This document shows, piece by piece, positions 16,607 to 27,846 of a stretch of 64,000 nucleotides of DNA. Source of the DNA: an uncultured Acetatifactor sp. (lineage in GTDB: Bacteria > Bacillota > Clostridia > Lachnospirales > Lachnospiraceae); contig CALWSL010000002.1 of assembly GCA_944384205.1 (NCBI GenBank), positions 1 through 64,000 on the forward strand. Direction: 5' to 3'. Position 1 is the first letter of the stretch; each line of letters begins with the position of its first letter. Position numbers and translations under genes: made by a program. A model generated the notes under the pieces. It did not search any database, had not been told where the DNA came from, and saw only the letters and a list, made by a program, of their open reading frames with translations.

Positions 16607-18775
16607 TTATTCTTCCACCAGTGAAAAATCAATGGTTCTTGTCATTTTGTCACAATCCTCCACGCACACCTTCACCGGCATACCGAGCTTAAAGACTCTT
16701 CCGGTGGTATCACCCACCATCTCATAGGTGCTTTCATTGTAAAAATAGTAATCTCCGGGAAGCCTGGAAACATGCACCAGTCCTTCCACGGTATTCGGCA
16801 ACTCTACATAGATTCCCCATGCGGTAATTCCCGAAACCACACCCCCAAAGGTCTGCCCGATACGCTGCTGCATATATTCCACTTTTTTAAGCTTATCAGT
16901 CTCACGCTCCGCCTCGTCGGCGCGCCGTTCCATCTCTGAGGAATGCTTTGCCACCTCCGGAAGAATTTCACGGTAGTGGGCAATCCGCTCCTCTTTCAGC
17001 CGTCCCCTCAGCTGCTCCTTAATAATGCGGTGAATCTGCAAATCAGGATATCGGCGGATAGGCGAGGTAAAGTGGCAGTAATACTGACATGCCAGACCAA
17101 AATGCCCCGTGCTTTCCACACTGTATTTTGCCTGCTTCATACTGCGGAGCGCCAGTCGGGAAATCATAGGCTCCTCAGGGGTTCCGGCGATTTTCTGTAA
17201 AAGCTTTTGAATCTCCTTGGGATGCACCTCTTCGCTTCCTACCTTGCTCCCCCGCTTCCCCATAGACTTCATATAATAGCCGAAATTATTGATAAAGGTA
17301 GAAAGCTTCTGCAATCTGTCCGCATCCGGCACATCATGGACACGATAGACAAAAGGCATTTCCAGCCAGTAAAAATGCTGTGCCACCGTCTCATTCGCAG
17401 CCAGCATAAAATCCTCTATGATATTGGTCGCCACATTGCGCTCATAAGGCTTGATATCCAACGGATGTCCCTCTTTGTCCAAAATAATTTTGCACTCCGG
17501 GAAATCGAAGTCAATGGAGCCCCGTTTCATACGTTTCTTGCGAAGAAGCGACGCCAGTTCTGCCATTTGTCGAAGCATAGGAACCAGATACGCATATTTT
17601 TTGAAAGCCGCCTCCGTTTCCACTATGGTTTCGTCCTCCAAAATTGCTTTTACGCCATTGTAGGACATACGGTTATTGACACGAATCACGGACTCACAGA
17701 TTTCATAATCAATAATTTCTCCATAGGAATCCACGGTCATCAGACAACTGAGCGCCAGCCTGTCTGCGCCCTCATTCAGAGAGCAGATACCGTTTGACAG
17801 CGCATGGGGAAGCATGGGAATCACCCTGTCCACCAGATAAACGCTGGTTCCCCGCTTTAAGGCTTCTCTGTCCAAAGCGGAATTTTCCTGCACATAATTG
17901 GTCACATCTGCGATATGCACGCCCAGATGATAATACTTTCCGTCAAAACTGACACTGACCGCATCATCCAAATCCTTGGCATCCTCACCGTCAATCGTCA
18001 CCATGGTCACATCGCGAAGGTCCCTTCTGCCCGCTCTGTCCGCTTCAGACACCTCCTGAGATACCCGCTCCACCTGATTCATGATTTTTTCACTAAATTC
18101 CACGGGCAGCTCATATCCCCGCACAATGGACATAATATCCACACCGGGATCATTTACATGACCAAGTATCTCAACCACTTTTCCCTCAGGACTTCTGGTG
18201 TTCGTACCATAACCGGTAATCTCCACAACTACCTTATGCCCCGTTATAGCTCCTTTAGACCTTTCCTTGGGAACAAATACATCCTGCGGAAGCTTACCAT
18301 TATCCGGAATTACAAAACCAAAATTATTCCGTGACTGTTCATAGGTTCCTACCACATGGGTAAGCCCTCTTTCCAGTACGCGAAGCACCTGCGCTTCCTG
18401 TCTTTTCCCGGATTTTTCGGGCAATAAAGCCACCTGTACTAAATCTTTATGAAAAGCGCCGTTTACCCTGTCTTCCGGAACGAAAAGGTCTTCTTCTCTT
18501 CCTTCTATCTCCACAAAACCAAAACCCTTGGCATTACTGATAAAAGTCCCCGTCAGCACCCTGCCGTTGGATTTCATGTATTTCCCTTTGGAGGTAAGCA
18601 TCAGCTCTCCCTCTGCCAGTAAATCCTGAAGAATGTCATGAAGCTCATCCCTGTCCTCCTTAGAGACCTGCAAAAACATGGCAAGCTCTTTTTCTTTCAT
18701 GGGAACATACATCTCATCATGGACTAAATCTATAATTACTTTTTTTCTTTTATCCTTCAATTCCGTGTTACTCAT
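16607..18775 (-). CDS. rnr: Ribonuclease R
   Basis: The 722-residue 3'-5' exoribonuclease degrades structured RNA and works with tmRNA in clearing defective mRNA. N-terminal winged helix (about 1-65), two cold-shock/OB domains (about 70-215), the RNB catalytic domain with the metal-binding Asp cluster in TIDGEDAKDLDDAVS, and a C-terminal S1 domain (FGGVVSGITAWGIYVELPN). Length fits the short RNase R forms of Clostridia that lack the long basic tail. It is upstream of smpB, with a 6-bp hairpin (CGAAGC/GCTTCG) in the 51-base gap. The gap to secG holds secG's terminator, so rnr has its own start of transcription. Confidence 0.96.
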   Translation of the reverse strand: MSNTELKDKRKKVIIDLVHDEMYVPMKEKELAMFLQVSKEDRDELHDILQDLLAEGELMLTSKGKYMKSNGRVLTGTFISNAKGFGFVEIEGREEDLFVPEDRVNGAFHKDLVQVALLPEKSGKRQEAQVLRVLERGLTHVVGTYEQSRNNFGFVIPDNGKLPQDVFVPKERSKGAITGHKVVVEITGYGTNTRSPEGKVVEILGHVNDPGVDIMSIVRGYELPVEFSEKIMNQVERVSQEVSEADRAGRRDLRDVTMVTIDGEDAKDLDDAVSVSFDGKYYHLGVHIADVTNYVQENSALDREALKRGTSVYLVDRVIPMLPHALSNGICSLNEGADRLALSCLMTVDSYGEIIDYEICESVIRVNNRMSYNGVKAILEDETIVETEAAFKKYAYLVPMLRQMAELASLLRKKRMKRGSIDFDFPECKIILDKEGHPLDIKPYERNVATNIIEDFMLAANETVAQHFYWLEMPFVYRVHDVPDADRLQKLSTFINNFGYYMKSMGKRGSKVGSEEVHPKEIQKLLQKIAGTPEEPMISRLALRSMKQAKYSVESTGHFGLACQYYCHFTSPIRRYPDLQIHRIIKEQLRGRLKEERIAHYREILPEVAKHSSEMERRADEAERETDKLKKVEYMQQRIGQTFGGVVSGITAWGIYVELPNTVEGLVHVSRLPGDYYFYNESTYEMVGDTTGRVFKLGMPVKVCVEDCDKMTRTIDFSLVEE

Positions 18776-18909
18776 CTATACCCCTCGCAATCTTTACAAT
18801 CCGCAGGTTCCTATAGTGAAAAACATGCAGATGATGCGACATTCGCCGGATGTGCACAAGTACAATCGTTAGCTGTCTTGCAAGCAAGATATCTTCCTGA
18901 CTACTCGCG

Positions 18910-18940
18910 AAAAAAAACACTCTTGGTTACAAGAGTGTTT
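18910..18940 (-). terminator. Terminator of secG
   Basis: Minus-strand stem AAACACTCTTG/CAAGAGTGTTT (11 bp, perfect, 4-base loop), then a run of T. It ends the secG transcript 14 bases after its stop. Confidence 0.9.
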
Positions 18941-18953
18941 GTCCTACGTAAAA

Positions 18954-19193
18954 TTAGAATACGTTAAGATTCAGTATTGCCGCAAGTACCATAAAAAATA
19001 CCGCCAGATATTTGGTAATTTTAACTAACAAGCCTTCCATAGAACGACCTTTATTTTTACCCCAGTAAGTCTCTGCCGCTCCGCTGATGGAACCAAGACC
19101 TGCTGACTTGCCTTCCTGCATCAATACCAACACCGTAAGTCCTATACATACCAAGATGAAAATAACTGTAAGTACAATTCTTAATGCTCCCAT
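18954..19193 (-). CDS. secG: Protein translocase subunit SecG
   Basis: The 79-residue small subunit of the SecYEG channel has two transmembrane helices (about 3-23 and 55-76) separated by the conserved cytoplasmic loop LMQEGKSAGLGSISGAAETYWGKNKGRS. The start chosen is the ATG at 19193 with AGGAGG six bases upstream; an in-frame ATG at 19232 would add 13 charged residues that SecG does not have. The gene lies in the usual place before rnr, but the usual upstream neighbour eno is 6 kb away because an opp operon lies between. Confidence 0.95.
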   Translation of the reverse strand: MGALRIVLTVIFILVCIGLTVLVLMQEGKSAGLGSISGAAETYWGKNKGRSMEGLLVKITKYLAVFFMVLAAILNLNVF

Positions 19194-19321
19194 TTCACAC
19201 CTCCTAATGTCAAGCAAATCTAATTTTACCATAATACTGGAATAATTTCAACTAATTTTGCAAAAAAAACAGGAGTATATTGATTACTACTTCAACGAAT
19301 CCCTATTCAGCAAGCCGCGCA

Positions 19322-19358
19322 AGAAAAAACGAGTAAGAAGCAATCACCTCTTACTCGT
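19322..19358 (-). terminator. Terminator of the opp operon
   Basis: Minus-strand stem ACGAGTAAGA/TCTTACTCGT (10 bp, perfect, 10-base loop), then TTTTTTCTTG. Confidence 0.88.
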
Positions 19359-19411
19359 CTTTCTCTATACCTTGTCAACAAAATTGCTATCTGACAAAAT
19401 ACGCTCTCCGA

Positions 19412-21055
19412 TTATTCAGCCACAGACGCATACATAAAATATTTGAAACCAAGCTTGGAAGCATAGAAGCCTTCCACATTGTCATTAATCATATAGATAT
19501 CTGTATAGAAATAAATCGGAGAAAGAATCCATTCATTAAATATGAGATTCTCTGCCTGGTGCATCTTCTCCATACGCTCTGTAGCATCGGAGGAAGCCTT
19601 TACATCAGCAATCAACTGATCATACTCTGCATTTGACCACTGTGCGTCGTTGTTACCGCCATCGGTTACCCACATATCCAGGAAGGAAATTGGATCATTG
19701 TAATCACCTAACCACGCATTACGCGCAATCTGGTAATCTCCCTCTTTACGGGTATTTACGAATGTCGCCCACTCCTGGGAACTAAGCTCTACATTAACGC
19801 CAATCTGTGCCCACATATTCTGTAATGCTTCCGCAATCATTTGATTACCGGAGCTTTCATTATAAATATATTCCAGGGTAGGTAAACCTTCTCCATCCGG
19901 GTATCCTGCCTCAGCAAGGGCTTCCTTAGCCAGTTCAAGGTTGCCTTCATAATCATAAGGATCATAGTAATTTCCGCCTACTGTACGGAATTCCTGAGTA
20001 GGATCTGCATCGGACAAACCGGTAGGTACAAAAGCACCAGCTTCCTCCTGACCTGCCTGAGCGATTTCCTCTACAATATAGGTACGGTCAATGGCAAGTG
20101 TAAGCGCTTTACGAACCAACGGATTACTCATAATTTCATCCTGTGTATTAAAGCTGATATAATAAGTTCCCAACTGACCAATCACATGATAGTCAGATCT
20201 GGATTCCAGAACCGGAATTTCATCCGTAGGAACGGAATCAATCATAATCACATCTCCGGTCTCGTAAGCTGCCAGCTGGGCGGAATCATCCTCCATCAGC
20301 ATGAAACGGATGGTATCCGATACAACGGCATCTGCATTCCAGTAATTTGGGTTCTTCTCCATTAAAATGTAAGAACTGTGCTCCCATGCAGTCATTCTGT
20401 AAGGTCCGTTTCCGATATAGGTTGCAGGATCCTGGGTCCATCCGTCGGGATTTGCCTCTACAACCTCCTGCTTTACAGGCGCGTATGCCGGGAATGCACA
20501 AAGCTCCAGGAAATAAGGAGTAGCAGAAACAAGCTGAACCACCAGAGTCTGGTCATCTTCCGCCACCACATTCAGTTCGCCATCCGTATAACCATCGATG
20601 CAGTCAAACATATACTCATAGTCCGCTGCAGTTTCAGGAGCGATTGCTCTGTTCCAGGAATAAACAAAATCAGAAGCGGTCAGGTCGGAGCCGTCAGACC
20701 ATTTCAGACCGTCGCGAAGATGGAAGGTATAGGTCAGACCATCCTCGGATACTTCATAGCTCTCTGCCTGTCCGGCAATGGGCTGCGCATTCTCATCCAA
20801 AGACATAAGACCCTCAAAGGCATGAACAATATAGGTACCGCCATCAACAGTAGAATTCAGGGCAGGATCAATGGTGTCCGGTTCCGGACCTACTACTACG
20901 GCAAGCTCTGTAGCAGCATCACCAGAATCAGCAACAGGTGTTGTTTCTGTTCCATTTGTTGCACTTCCCTGTGAATCGTTACCACATCCGGTAAGGATTG
21001 TGGAAACAATCATGACAGAAGCCAGTAAAGTGCATACTAACTTTTTGTTTTTCAT
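19412..21055 (-). CDS. oppA: Oligopeptide ABC transporter substrate-binding lipoprotein (OppA)
   Basis: The 547-residue family-5 binding protein is anchored by a lipoprotein signal (lipobox LTGC, Cys at about residue 24). Typical family-5 stretches are PEPDTIDPALNSTVDG, LRDGLKWSDGSDLTASDFVY and NPLVRKALTLAIDR. It captures peptides outside the cell for the OppBC channel. It is last in the operon oppB-C-D-F-A, after a hairpin at 21086-21107 that may allow higher expression than the upstream genes. A good ribosome site AGGAGG precedes the ATG. The exact peptide range cannot be told from sequence. Confidence 0.92.
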   Translation of the reverse strand: MKNKKLVCTLLASVMIVSTILTGCGNDSQGSATNGTETTPVADSGDAATELAVVVGPEPDTIDPALNSTVDGGTYIVHAFEGLMSLDENAQPIAGQAESYEVSEDGLTYTFHLRDGLKWSDGSDLTASDFVYSWNRAIAPETAADYEYMFDCIDGYTDGELNVVAEDDQTLVVQLVSATPYFLELCAFPAYAPVKQEVVEANPDGWTQDPATYIGNGPYRMTAWEHSSYILMEKNPNYWNADAVVSDTIRFMLMEDDSAQLAAYETGDVIMIDSVPTDEIPVLESRSDYHVIGQLGTYYISFNTQDEIMSNPLVRKALTLAIDRTYIVEEIAQAGQEEAGAFVPTGLSDADPTQEFRTVGGNYYDPYDYEGNLELAKEALAEAGYPDGEGLPTLEYIYNESSGNQMIAEALQNMWAQIGVNVELSSQEWATFVNTRKEGDYQIARNAWLGDYNDPISFLDMWVTDGGNNDAQWSNAEYDQLIADVKASSDATERMEKMHQAENLIFNEWILSPIYFYTDIYMINDNVEGFYASKLGFKYFMYASVAE

Positions 21056-21085
21056 AATTTTCCTCCTATAAAAATAAAACTATAT

Positions 21086-21107
21086 TTTATCACATAAGTG
21101 TGATAAA
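21086..21107 (-). promoter_or_regulatory. Intercistronic hairpin between oppF and oppA
   Basis: Minus-strand stem TTTATCACA/TGTGATAAA (9 bp, perfect, 4-base loop) in the 57-base gap. A loose T-rich tract, not a clean T run, follows, so full termination is unlikely. It may stabilise the oppA part of the mRNA or reduce readthrough. Confidence 0.5.
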
Positions 21108-21112
21108 CACGA

Positions 21113-22087
21113 TTAATCGGCAACCTTGTCCAGATTGTGACAAGCCGCATAATGCCCCGGTGCAATTTCCTTAAATTCAGGCTCGACTTCAGCACACTGC
21201 GGCGTGGCATATTTACACCTGGTTCGGAATCTGCAACCGCTGGGCGGATTCAGGGGACTGGGAACATCTCCCTCCAAGACAATTCTCTTATTCGCCCTGG
21301 CCTTCTTTGGATCCGGAATCGGAATTGCAGAAATCAAAGATTTCGTATAAGGGTGTACCGGATGGAAGGTCAGTTCATTGCTGTCCGCCAGTTCCACCAT
21401 TTTCCCCAGATACATAACACCGATTCGGTCCGAAATATGCTTTACTACAGACAGGTCATGGGCAATAAACAGATAGGTCAGTCCCATGTCCTCCTGAAGT
21501 TCCTCAAACATATTGACAACCTGCGCCTGAATGGAAACATCCAACGCGGATACCGGCTCATCGCAGACAATAAATTCCGGATTTACCGCAAGCGCTCTTG
21601 CGATACCGATACGCTGTCTCTGACCGCCGGAGAATTCATGGGGATAACGCCCCGCATGATCGCTGTTTAATCCGACCTTTCGCAAGCTCTCAATAATCAT
21701 ATCCTCTCTTTCCTGTTTTCCTTTCGCCAGTTTGTGAATGTCGATTGGTTCTCCGACAATATCACGAATGGTCATCCTTGGATTCAGGGAAGCGTAAGGA
21801 TCCTGAAATACAATCTGCATCTTTTTACGGTAGGGCAGCATATTCACATGGGTAATATCCACCCCGTCATATTTAATCGTTCCTGCGGTAGGCTCATGCA
21901 GTCTGAGGATGGAACGTCCCGTTGTGGTCTTTCCGCAGCCGGACTCTCCTACCAGTCCAAGCGTCTCTCCTTTCTTTACAAAGAAAGAAACATCATCCAC
22001 TGCTTTTACATATTTCTTTGAGAACAGACCGGAAGCAACGGGAAAATACTGTTTTAAACCTTCTACTTCGACTAACCGTTCAGACAT
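21113..22087 (-). CDS. oppF: Oligopeptide ABC transporter ATPase OppF
   Basis: The 324-residue nucleotide-binding subunit shows Walker A GESGCGKTT, signature FSGGQRQRIGIARAL and Walker B FIVCDEPVSALD. The C-terminal oligopeptide extension carries the Cys motif typical of this family (SGCRFRTRCKYATPQC), which binds an Fe-S cluster in some members. Its ATG overlaps the oppD stop as TAATG, so the two ATPases are translationally coupled. The pair powers the OppBC permease. Confidence 0.95.
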   Translation of the reverse strand: MSERLVEVEGLKQYFPVASGLFSKKYVKAVDDVSFFVKKGETLGLVGESGCGKTTTGRSILRLHEPTAGTIKYDGVDITHVNMLPYRKKMQIVFQDPYASLNPRMTIRDIVGEPIDIHKLAKGKQEREDMIIESLRKVGLNSDHAGRYPHEFSGGQRQRIGIARALAVNPEFIVCDEPVSALDVSIQAQVVNMFEELQEDMGLTYLFIAHDLSVVKHISDRIGVMYLGKMVELADSNELTFHPVHPYTKSLISAIPIPDPKKARANKRIVLEGDVPSPLNPPSGCRFRTRCKYATPQCAEVEPEFKEIAPGHYAACHNLDKVAD

Positions 22088-23094
22088 TACTGCTCCCCTC
22101 CCTTCTTCTCAAATTCCTCTTTCTGGAGTAACCAGCATGCACTATAATGATCTTCCTTAATGGAAGTATACGGAGGAATTTCTCTCAGACAAACCTTCAT
22201 ACAATTCTTGCATCTGGGGGCAAAGGGGCAGCCCGCCGGAGGATTCAGCATATCCACAGGAGTTCCCTCAATCGGAACCAGCTTCGTATGACTCTCCGCA
22301 TCCAAGCGAGGAATACTGTTCAAAAGCCCCTTCGTATATTCATGCTTGGGATGATAGAATATCTCATTCGTCTCACCGTACTCCACAATTTTCCCTGCAT
22401 ACATAACCGCAATCTTATCGCACATACTCGCCACGACGCCCAGATCATGCGTAATCATAATAATAGACATTCCCAGCTTATCCTTCAGCTCCATCATCAG
22501 CTCCAGAATCTGTGCCTGAATGGTAACATCAAGAGCCGTTGTGGGCTCGTCCGCAATCAGAAGCTTCGGCTCGCAGGCGAGTGCAATCGCAATCATAACA
22601 CGTTGTCTCATACCGCCGGATAATTCGTGGGGGTACTGCTTCATACGCTTCTTTGGCTCATTGATACCCACCAGCTGCAGCAGCTCCACCGCTCTTGCCT
22701 GTGCTTCTTTCTTCGTTGCTTTCGTATGAAGCAGAATCACTTCTTTAATCTGATTGCCTATCGTATATACCGGATTTAAAGAGGTCATGGGATCCTGAAA
22801 AATAATACTGACTTCCTTTCCCCGAATCGTCCTCATTTCCTTTTCGGACATTTCGGTGATGGTATGTCCGTTAAATACAGTCTTACCTCCGATAACCTTA
22901 CCGTTCGAGGGGGTCAGACGCATCAACGAAAATGCCGTTACCGACTTACCGCTGCCTGACTCTCCCACGATACCCAGCACATCTCCCTGTTTCAGGGAAA
23001 CGGATACATCATTTAATGCTTTTACCTCTCCTGCGGGCGTTGTAAAGGAGAGCTTCAAGTTCTGAATATCAAGTAACATGTTTTCTTTTTCCAT
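22087..23094 (-). CDS. oppD: Oligopeptide ABC transporter ATPase OppD
   Basis: The 335-residue nucleotide-binding subunit shows Walker A GESGSGKSV, signature LSGGMRQRVMIAIAL, Walker B LLIADEPTTALDV and a C-terminal domain with the Cys motif AGCPFAPRCKNCMKVC. It is 12 bases after oppC and coupled to oppF. Together they form the asymmetric ATPase pair normal in peptide importers. Confidence 0.95.
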   Translation of the reverse strand: MEKENMLLDIQNLKLSFTTPAGEVKALNDVSVSLKQGDVLGIVGESGSGKSVTAFSLMRLTPSNGKVIGGKTVFNGHTITEMSEKEMRTIRGKEVSIIFQDPMTSLNPVYTIGNQIKEVILLHTKATKKEAQARAVELLQLVGINEPKKRMKQYPHELSGGMRQRVMIAIALACEPKLLIADEPTTALDVTIQAQILELMMELKDKLGMSIIMITHDLGVVASMCDKIAVMYAGKIVEYGETNEIFYHPKHEYTKGLLNSIPRLDAESHTKLVPIEGTPVDMLNPPAGCPFAPRCKNCMKVCLREIPPYTSIKEDHYSACWLLQKEEFEKKGGEQ

Positions 23095-23106
23095 TCTGCT
23101 CTCCTC

Positions 23107-24162
23107 CTATTTCTTTAATTTCGGGTCAAACGCATCCCTCAGACCATCCCCCAGCAGATTAAACGCCAAAATAATCAGCGAAATCAACAGTGCCGGCGCT
23201 AACAGTCTGTGCGGATAAGAACGAATACCGTCAATCGCATCGGATGCCAGAGAACCCAGTGACGGCATCGGTGCATTTACGCCGAGACCGATAAAACTCA
23301 AGAAACTCTCTGTGAAAATAGCGGACGGAATCTGAAGAGTGGTGGTAACAATCAGCGTACCGATACAGTTTGTCAGCAAATGCTTCCGGATAATTCTGCT
23401 GCTCTTCGCACCCAGCGCCTTCGCCGCTGTTACGAACTCCTGTTCTTTGATAATCAGAACCTGACTTCGTACGATACGCGCCATACCTACCCAGTACAAC
23501 AGTGCAAACACAACAAAAATACAAATCATATTAACACCGATTTTCTCCATCCATTGGATATTAAACTTAGCGATAAACGACTTAATCGGCTCCTTCATCG
23601 TCGCAGCCAGCAAAATGATAATCATGGTATCCGGCACCGTATAGATAATGTCCACAATACGCATCATAATCATGTCGACTTTTCCGCCGAAATATCCGGC
23701 ACAGGCGCCATAGACAGAACCGATAAGCAAAATCAGCACACTGGCTACCACACCTACGGAAATGGAAATTCTGGCACCAATCATAGTTCTCACCATATAA
23801 TCACGTCCCAGACTGTCCGTCCCTAAAAGATGGGGGAAAACCTTCTCTCCCGCTGCAATCTGCGCCAGCTCTTTCTCGGAATATTCCATCGGCGCCAGCT
23901 TCTCGCTTCCGCGAATCTGCTGCTCATAGCTGTAGGGCCAAAAAGAGGGCAGAATAAAAGCATAAATAAAAATAAGCACCAGCACAATAATTGCGCCTAC
24001 CGCCACCGGATTATGAAAGAGCTTGTACATACCGTCTTTAAAGAAGCTTCTCGGCTCCCTCATTACAACTAAACTTTCCTTTTCGCTCTCATCTGCCGGA
24101 AGGAAATCGGACACATCCAACTGCAGGCTGAGAGGCGCTTTCTTCATTTCATTTGTTTCCAT
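23107..24162 (-). CDS. oppC: Oligopeptide ABC transporter permease OppC
   Basis: The 351-residue permease has a first helix near 50-72, the OppC/DppC N-terminal domain, five further helices and the EAA loop (ITA-type segment EFVTAAKALGAKSSRIIRKH) that docks on the ATPases. The GTDSLGRDYMVRTMIGARIS motif is a hallmark. The soluble N-terminal 45 residues are typical for OppC. It is 39 bases after oppB and precedes oppD. Confidence 0.95.
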   Translation of the reverse strand: METNEMKKAPLSLQLDVSDFLPADESEKESLVVMREPRSFFKDGMYKLFHNPVAVGAIIVLVLIFIYAFILPSFWPYSYEQQIRGSEKLAPMEYSEKELAQIAAGEKVFPHLLGTDSLGRDYMVRTMIGARISISVGVVASVLILLIGSVYGACAGYFGGKVDMIMMRIVDIIYTVPDTMIIILLAATMKEPIKSFIAKFNIQWMEKIGVNMICIFVVFALLYWVGMARIVRSQVLIIKEQEFVTAAKALGAKSSRIIRKHLLTNCIGTLIVTTTLQIPSAIFTESFLSFIGLGVNAPMPSLGSLASDAIDGIRSYPHRLLAPALLISLIILAFNLLGDGLRDAFDPKLKK

Positions 24163-24201
24163 CGGTAATCTCCTTTATATTACAGCACGTTTCCTCTCAG
24201 C

Positions 24202-25128
24202 TTAATTTAACTTGATACGAGGATCGACAATTTTATAAACAATGTCTACTATAACATTCATAATAATCAGAAAACTTGCATAGAATATAGTTGTCCCCAT
24301 TACCAACGGGTAATCCCTGTTGACAATAGAACTGATAAAACTGCTTCCCAGACCGGGAATTGTAAAAATCTTCTCTACAATAAAGCTTCCGCAAAAGATA
24401 CCTGCAATGGCAGGTCCCAGATAAGTAATAACCGGTAAAATCGCATTTCGAAGCGCATGCTTAAAGAGACGCTTCGACTCCGTAACACCCTTTGCCCTGG
24501 CAGTTGTCATGTAATCCTGTCCAAGTACATCCAAAATGCTCGAACGCATCAATCTCGCAATATAAGCAGCCGGATACAGGGACAGCGAAATCACCGGCAT
24601 GATATAATGCCTTGCAGTCGTAAGTCCATTGGTGGGCAGCCAGTTCAGTTTAACTCCCAAAAAGTACATCAGCACCGCCGAGGTTATAAAGCTTGGTATC
24701 GCAATCCCCGTGGTGGAAAACACAATGATAACATTATCCAGCCACTTCCCTCTGTTAAGCGCCGCAATCGCTCCCAATGGAATTCCTACCAATATCGCCA
24801 CTACTATAGCGCAAAATCCTAGTTTTGCGGAAACCGGAAAACAGGAAGAAATAATCTCGTTGACGGTTCTGCCTCTCTGCTTCGTAGAAAGACCAAGATC
24901 TCCCTGCAATACCTTTACCACATAATTCTTGAACTGAATGACTACCGGCTTGTCCAGACCGTACTTCTCCTCCAATGCCTTCATGGTTGCATCCGATTTT
25001 GCCTTCTCCGACAAAAAAGGACCGCCCGGAATCAACTGCATCAGAAAAAATGTGATTGTCATTACAATAAACAATGTCATAATTCCGTATGCTATACGTT
25101 TTACAATGTAGCGTACCATTTGCTTCAC
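24202..25128 (-). CDS. oppB: Oligopeptide ABC transporter permease OppB
   Basis: The 308-residue permease has six helices, the N-terminal motif PGGPFLSEKAKSDATMKALEEKY and the EAA loop DYMTTARAKGVTESKRLFKH. It is the first gene of the five-gene operon. A consensus promoter is about 95 bases upstream of its ATG. Confidence 0.95.
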   Translation of the reverse strand: MKQMVRYIVKRIAYGIMTLFIVMTITFFLMQLIPGGPFLSEKAKSDATMKALEEKYGLDKPVVIQFKNYVVKVLQGDLGLSTKQRGRTVNEIISSCFPVSAKLGFCAIVVAILVGIPLGAIAALNRGKWLDNVIIVFSTTGIAIPSFITSAVLMYFLGVKLNWLPTNGLTTARHYIMPVISLSLYPAAYIARLMRSSILDVLGQDYMTTARAKGVTESKRLFKHALRNAILPVITYLGPAIAGIFCGSFIVEKIFTIPGLGSSFISSIVNRDYPLVMGTTIFYASFLIIMNVIVDIVYKIVDPRIKLN

Positions 25129-25220
25129 TCCTTATTTTTTATAATAAACAAAGAAAAGGATGGATAATTTATGTTACCCACCCCATTGTGCGTACTATTG
25201 TTCTGTCGAACCTAGTAGAC

Positions 25221-25249
25221 ATAATAAAAAATAATTTGTGAAATGTCAA
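25221..25249 (-). promoter_or_regulatory. Promoter of the opp operon
   Basis: Minus strand TTGACA (25244-25249), 17 bases, TATTAT (25221-25226). The leader is about 85 bases long. The surrounding 277-base gap between eno and oppB is very AT-rich and shows no other clear signal. Confidence 0.8.
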
Positions 25250-25405
25250 GTATTCTTCGCGTATTTAACGTGATAAAGTTGTAAATTATTGCTATAAAAA
25301 ATGAATATTTATATAAATTTCCGTCATTTTTTTTGCATATTTTTTTAAATAAATCATTGTAAATCGATGATAGTGTATAAATATTCTTTCTCTTTTTGTA
25401 TAAAT

Positions 25406-26818
<1,413 letters not shown>

Positions 26819-26823
26819 AAAGA

Positions 26824-27846
26824 CTAACATTGCTTACCTGCCAGTATCTCGCAGTAATCCTTATAATTCTTTTCCAGCAAAACCGGCGTATCCAGCCCAT
26901 AAGGACATTTGGTTTTACACTTGCCGCAGTGCAGGCATTTCTCAATAAGCTTCATTTTTGCCTGCATTTCCTCCGTAAGCTGCGCTGCGGAAGGCGCCCT
27001 GCGAATCATCAGGCTCATACGGGCGCAGTTATTGATTTCAATTCCCACAGGGCAGGGCATACAATATCCGCAGCCTCTGCAGAATTCCCCCTGCAATTCC
27101 TTGCGGTCCTTCTCAATCAGCGCTGCAATTTCTTCCGTCATCACAGGCGGATTGTCAATATAAGACAGAAATTCATCCAGCTCAGATTCCCGCTGGACGC
27201 CCCAGATAGGAAGCACATTTTCATACTGCGCCAGATAAGCGTATGCCGCTTTGGAATTATTAATCAGACCGCCCGACAGCGCTTTCATTGCGATAAATCC
27301 CATACCCGCCTCTCTGCATGCCTCCACCAGTTCCACATCCTTATCGGTAGCCAGATAACAGAATGGAAACTGCAGCGTCTCATACAGACCGCTTTCTACC
27401 GCTTCATGGGCAATATGCAGCCGATGGTTCGTAATACCGATATGGCGAATCAACCCTCTTTCTTTCGCTTCCAGCATTGCCTCATAAAGCCCGGTTCCAT
27501 CTCCCGGCTTCGGACAGAACGAGGGATTGTGAAACTGGTAAATATCAATGTAATCCGTTTTGAGCTTCTCCAAAGAGGTTTGGAGTTCCCTCCAAAAGCT
27601 CTCCGCATCCTGTGCACCTGTTTTGGTGGCAATATAGACTTTGTCACGCATTCCCGCAAAAGCGGCGCCCACCTTTTCCTCACTGTCCGTATAATATCGT
27701 GCAGTATCATAAAAGGTCACTCCGTGTTCATACGCCTTGCGCAGAAGCTTTACCGCTTTCTCCTTGGAAATCCTCTGAATGGGAAGGGCGCCGAAGGAAT
27801 TCTTCTCTACAGTAATTCCTGTTTTTCCTAATGTTACTTTCGCCAT
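26824..27846 (-). CDS. Aldo/keto reductase with C-terminal ferredoxin-like domain
   Basis: The 340-residue protein has an aldo/keto reductase barrel (residues 1-265) with the catalytic tetrad region (YDTARYYTDSEEKVG, IATKTGA, IDIYQFHNPS) and a C-terminal region with two Cys clusters, CRGCGYCMPCP and CLHCGKCKTKCP, expected to hold 4Fe-4S clusters. Such fused reductases are common in anaerobes and their physiological substrate is unknown. The ATG at 27846 with GAGAGG upstream is chosen. It lies inside the last codons of the preceding coiled-coil gene (13-base overlap), so the two are coupled. A frame extending to 28008 has no ribosome site and duplicates the coil gene's DNA. Confidence 0.88.
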   Translation of the reverse strand: MAKVTLGKTGITVEKNSFGALPIQRISKEKAVKLLRKAYEHGVTFYDTARYYTDSEEKVGAAFAGMRDKVYIATKTGAQDAESFWRELQTSLEKLKTDYIDIYQFHNPSFCPKPGDGTGLYEAMLEAKERGLIRHIGITNHRLHIAHEAVESGLYETLQFPFCYLATDKDVELVEACREAGMGFIAMKALSGGLINNSKAAYAYLAQYENVLPIWGVQRESELDEFLSYIDNPPVMTEEIAALIEKDRKELQGEFCRGCGYCMPCPVGIEINNCARMSLMIRRAPSAAQLTEEMQAKMKLIEKCLHCGKCKTKCPYGLDTPVLLEKNYKDYCEILAGKQC

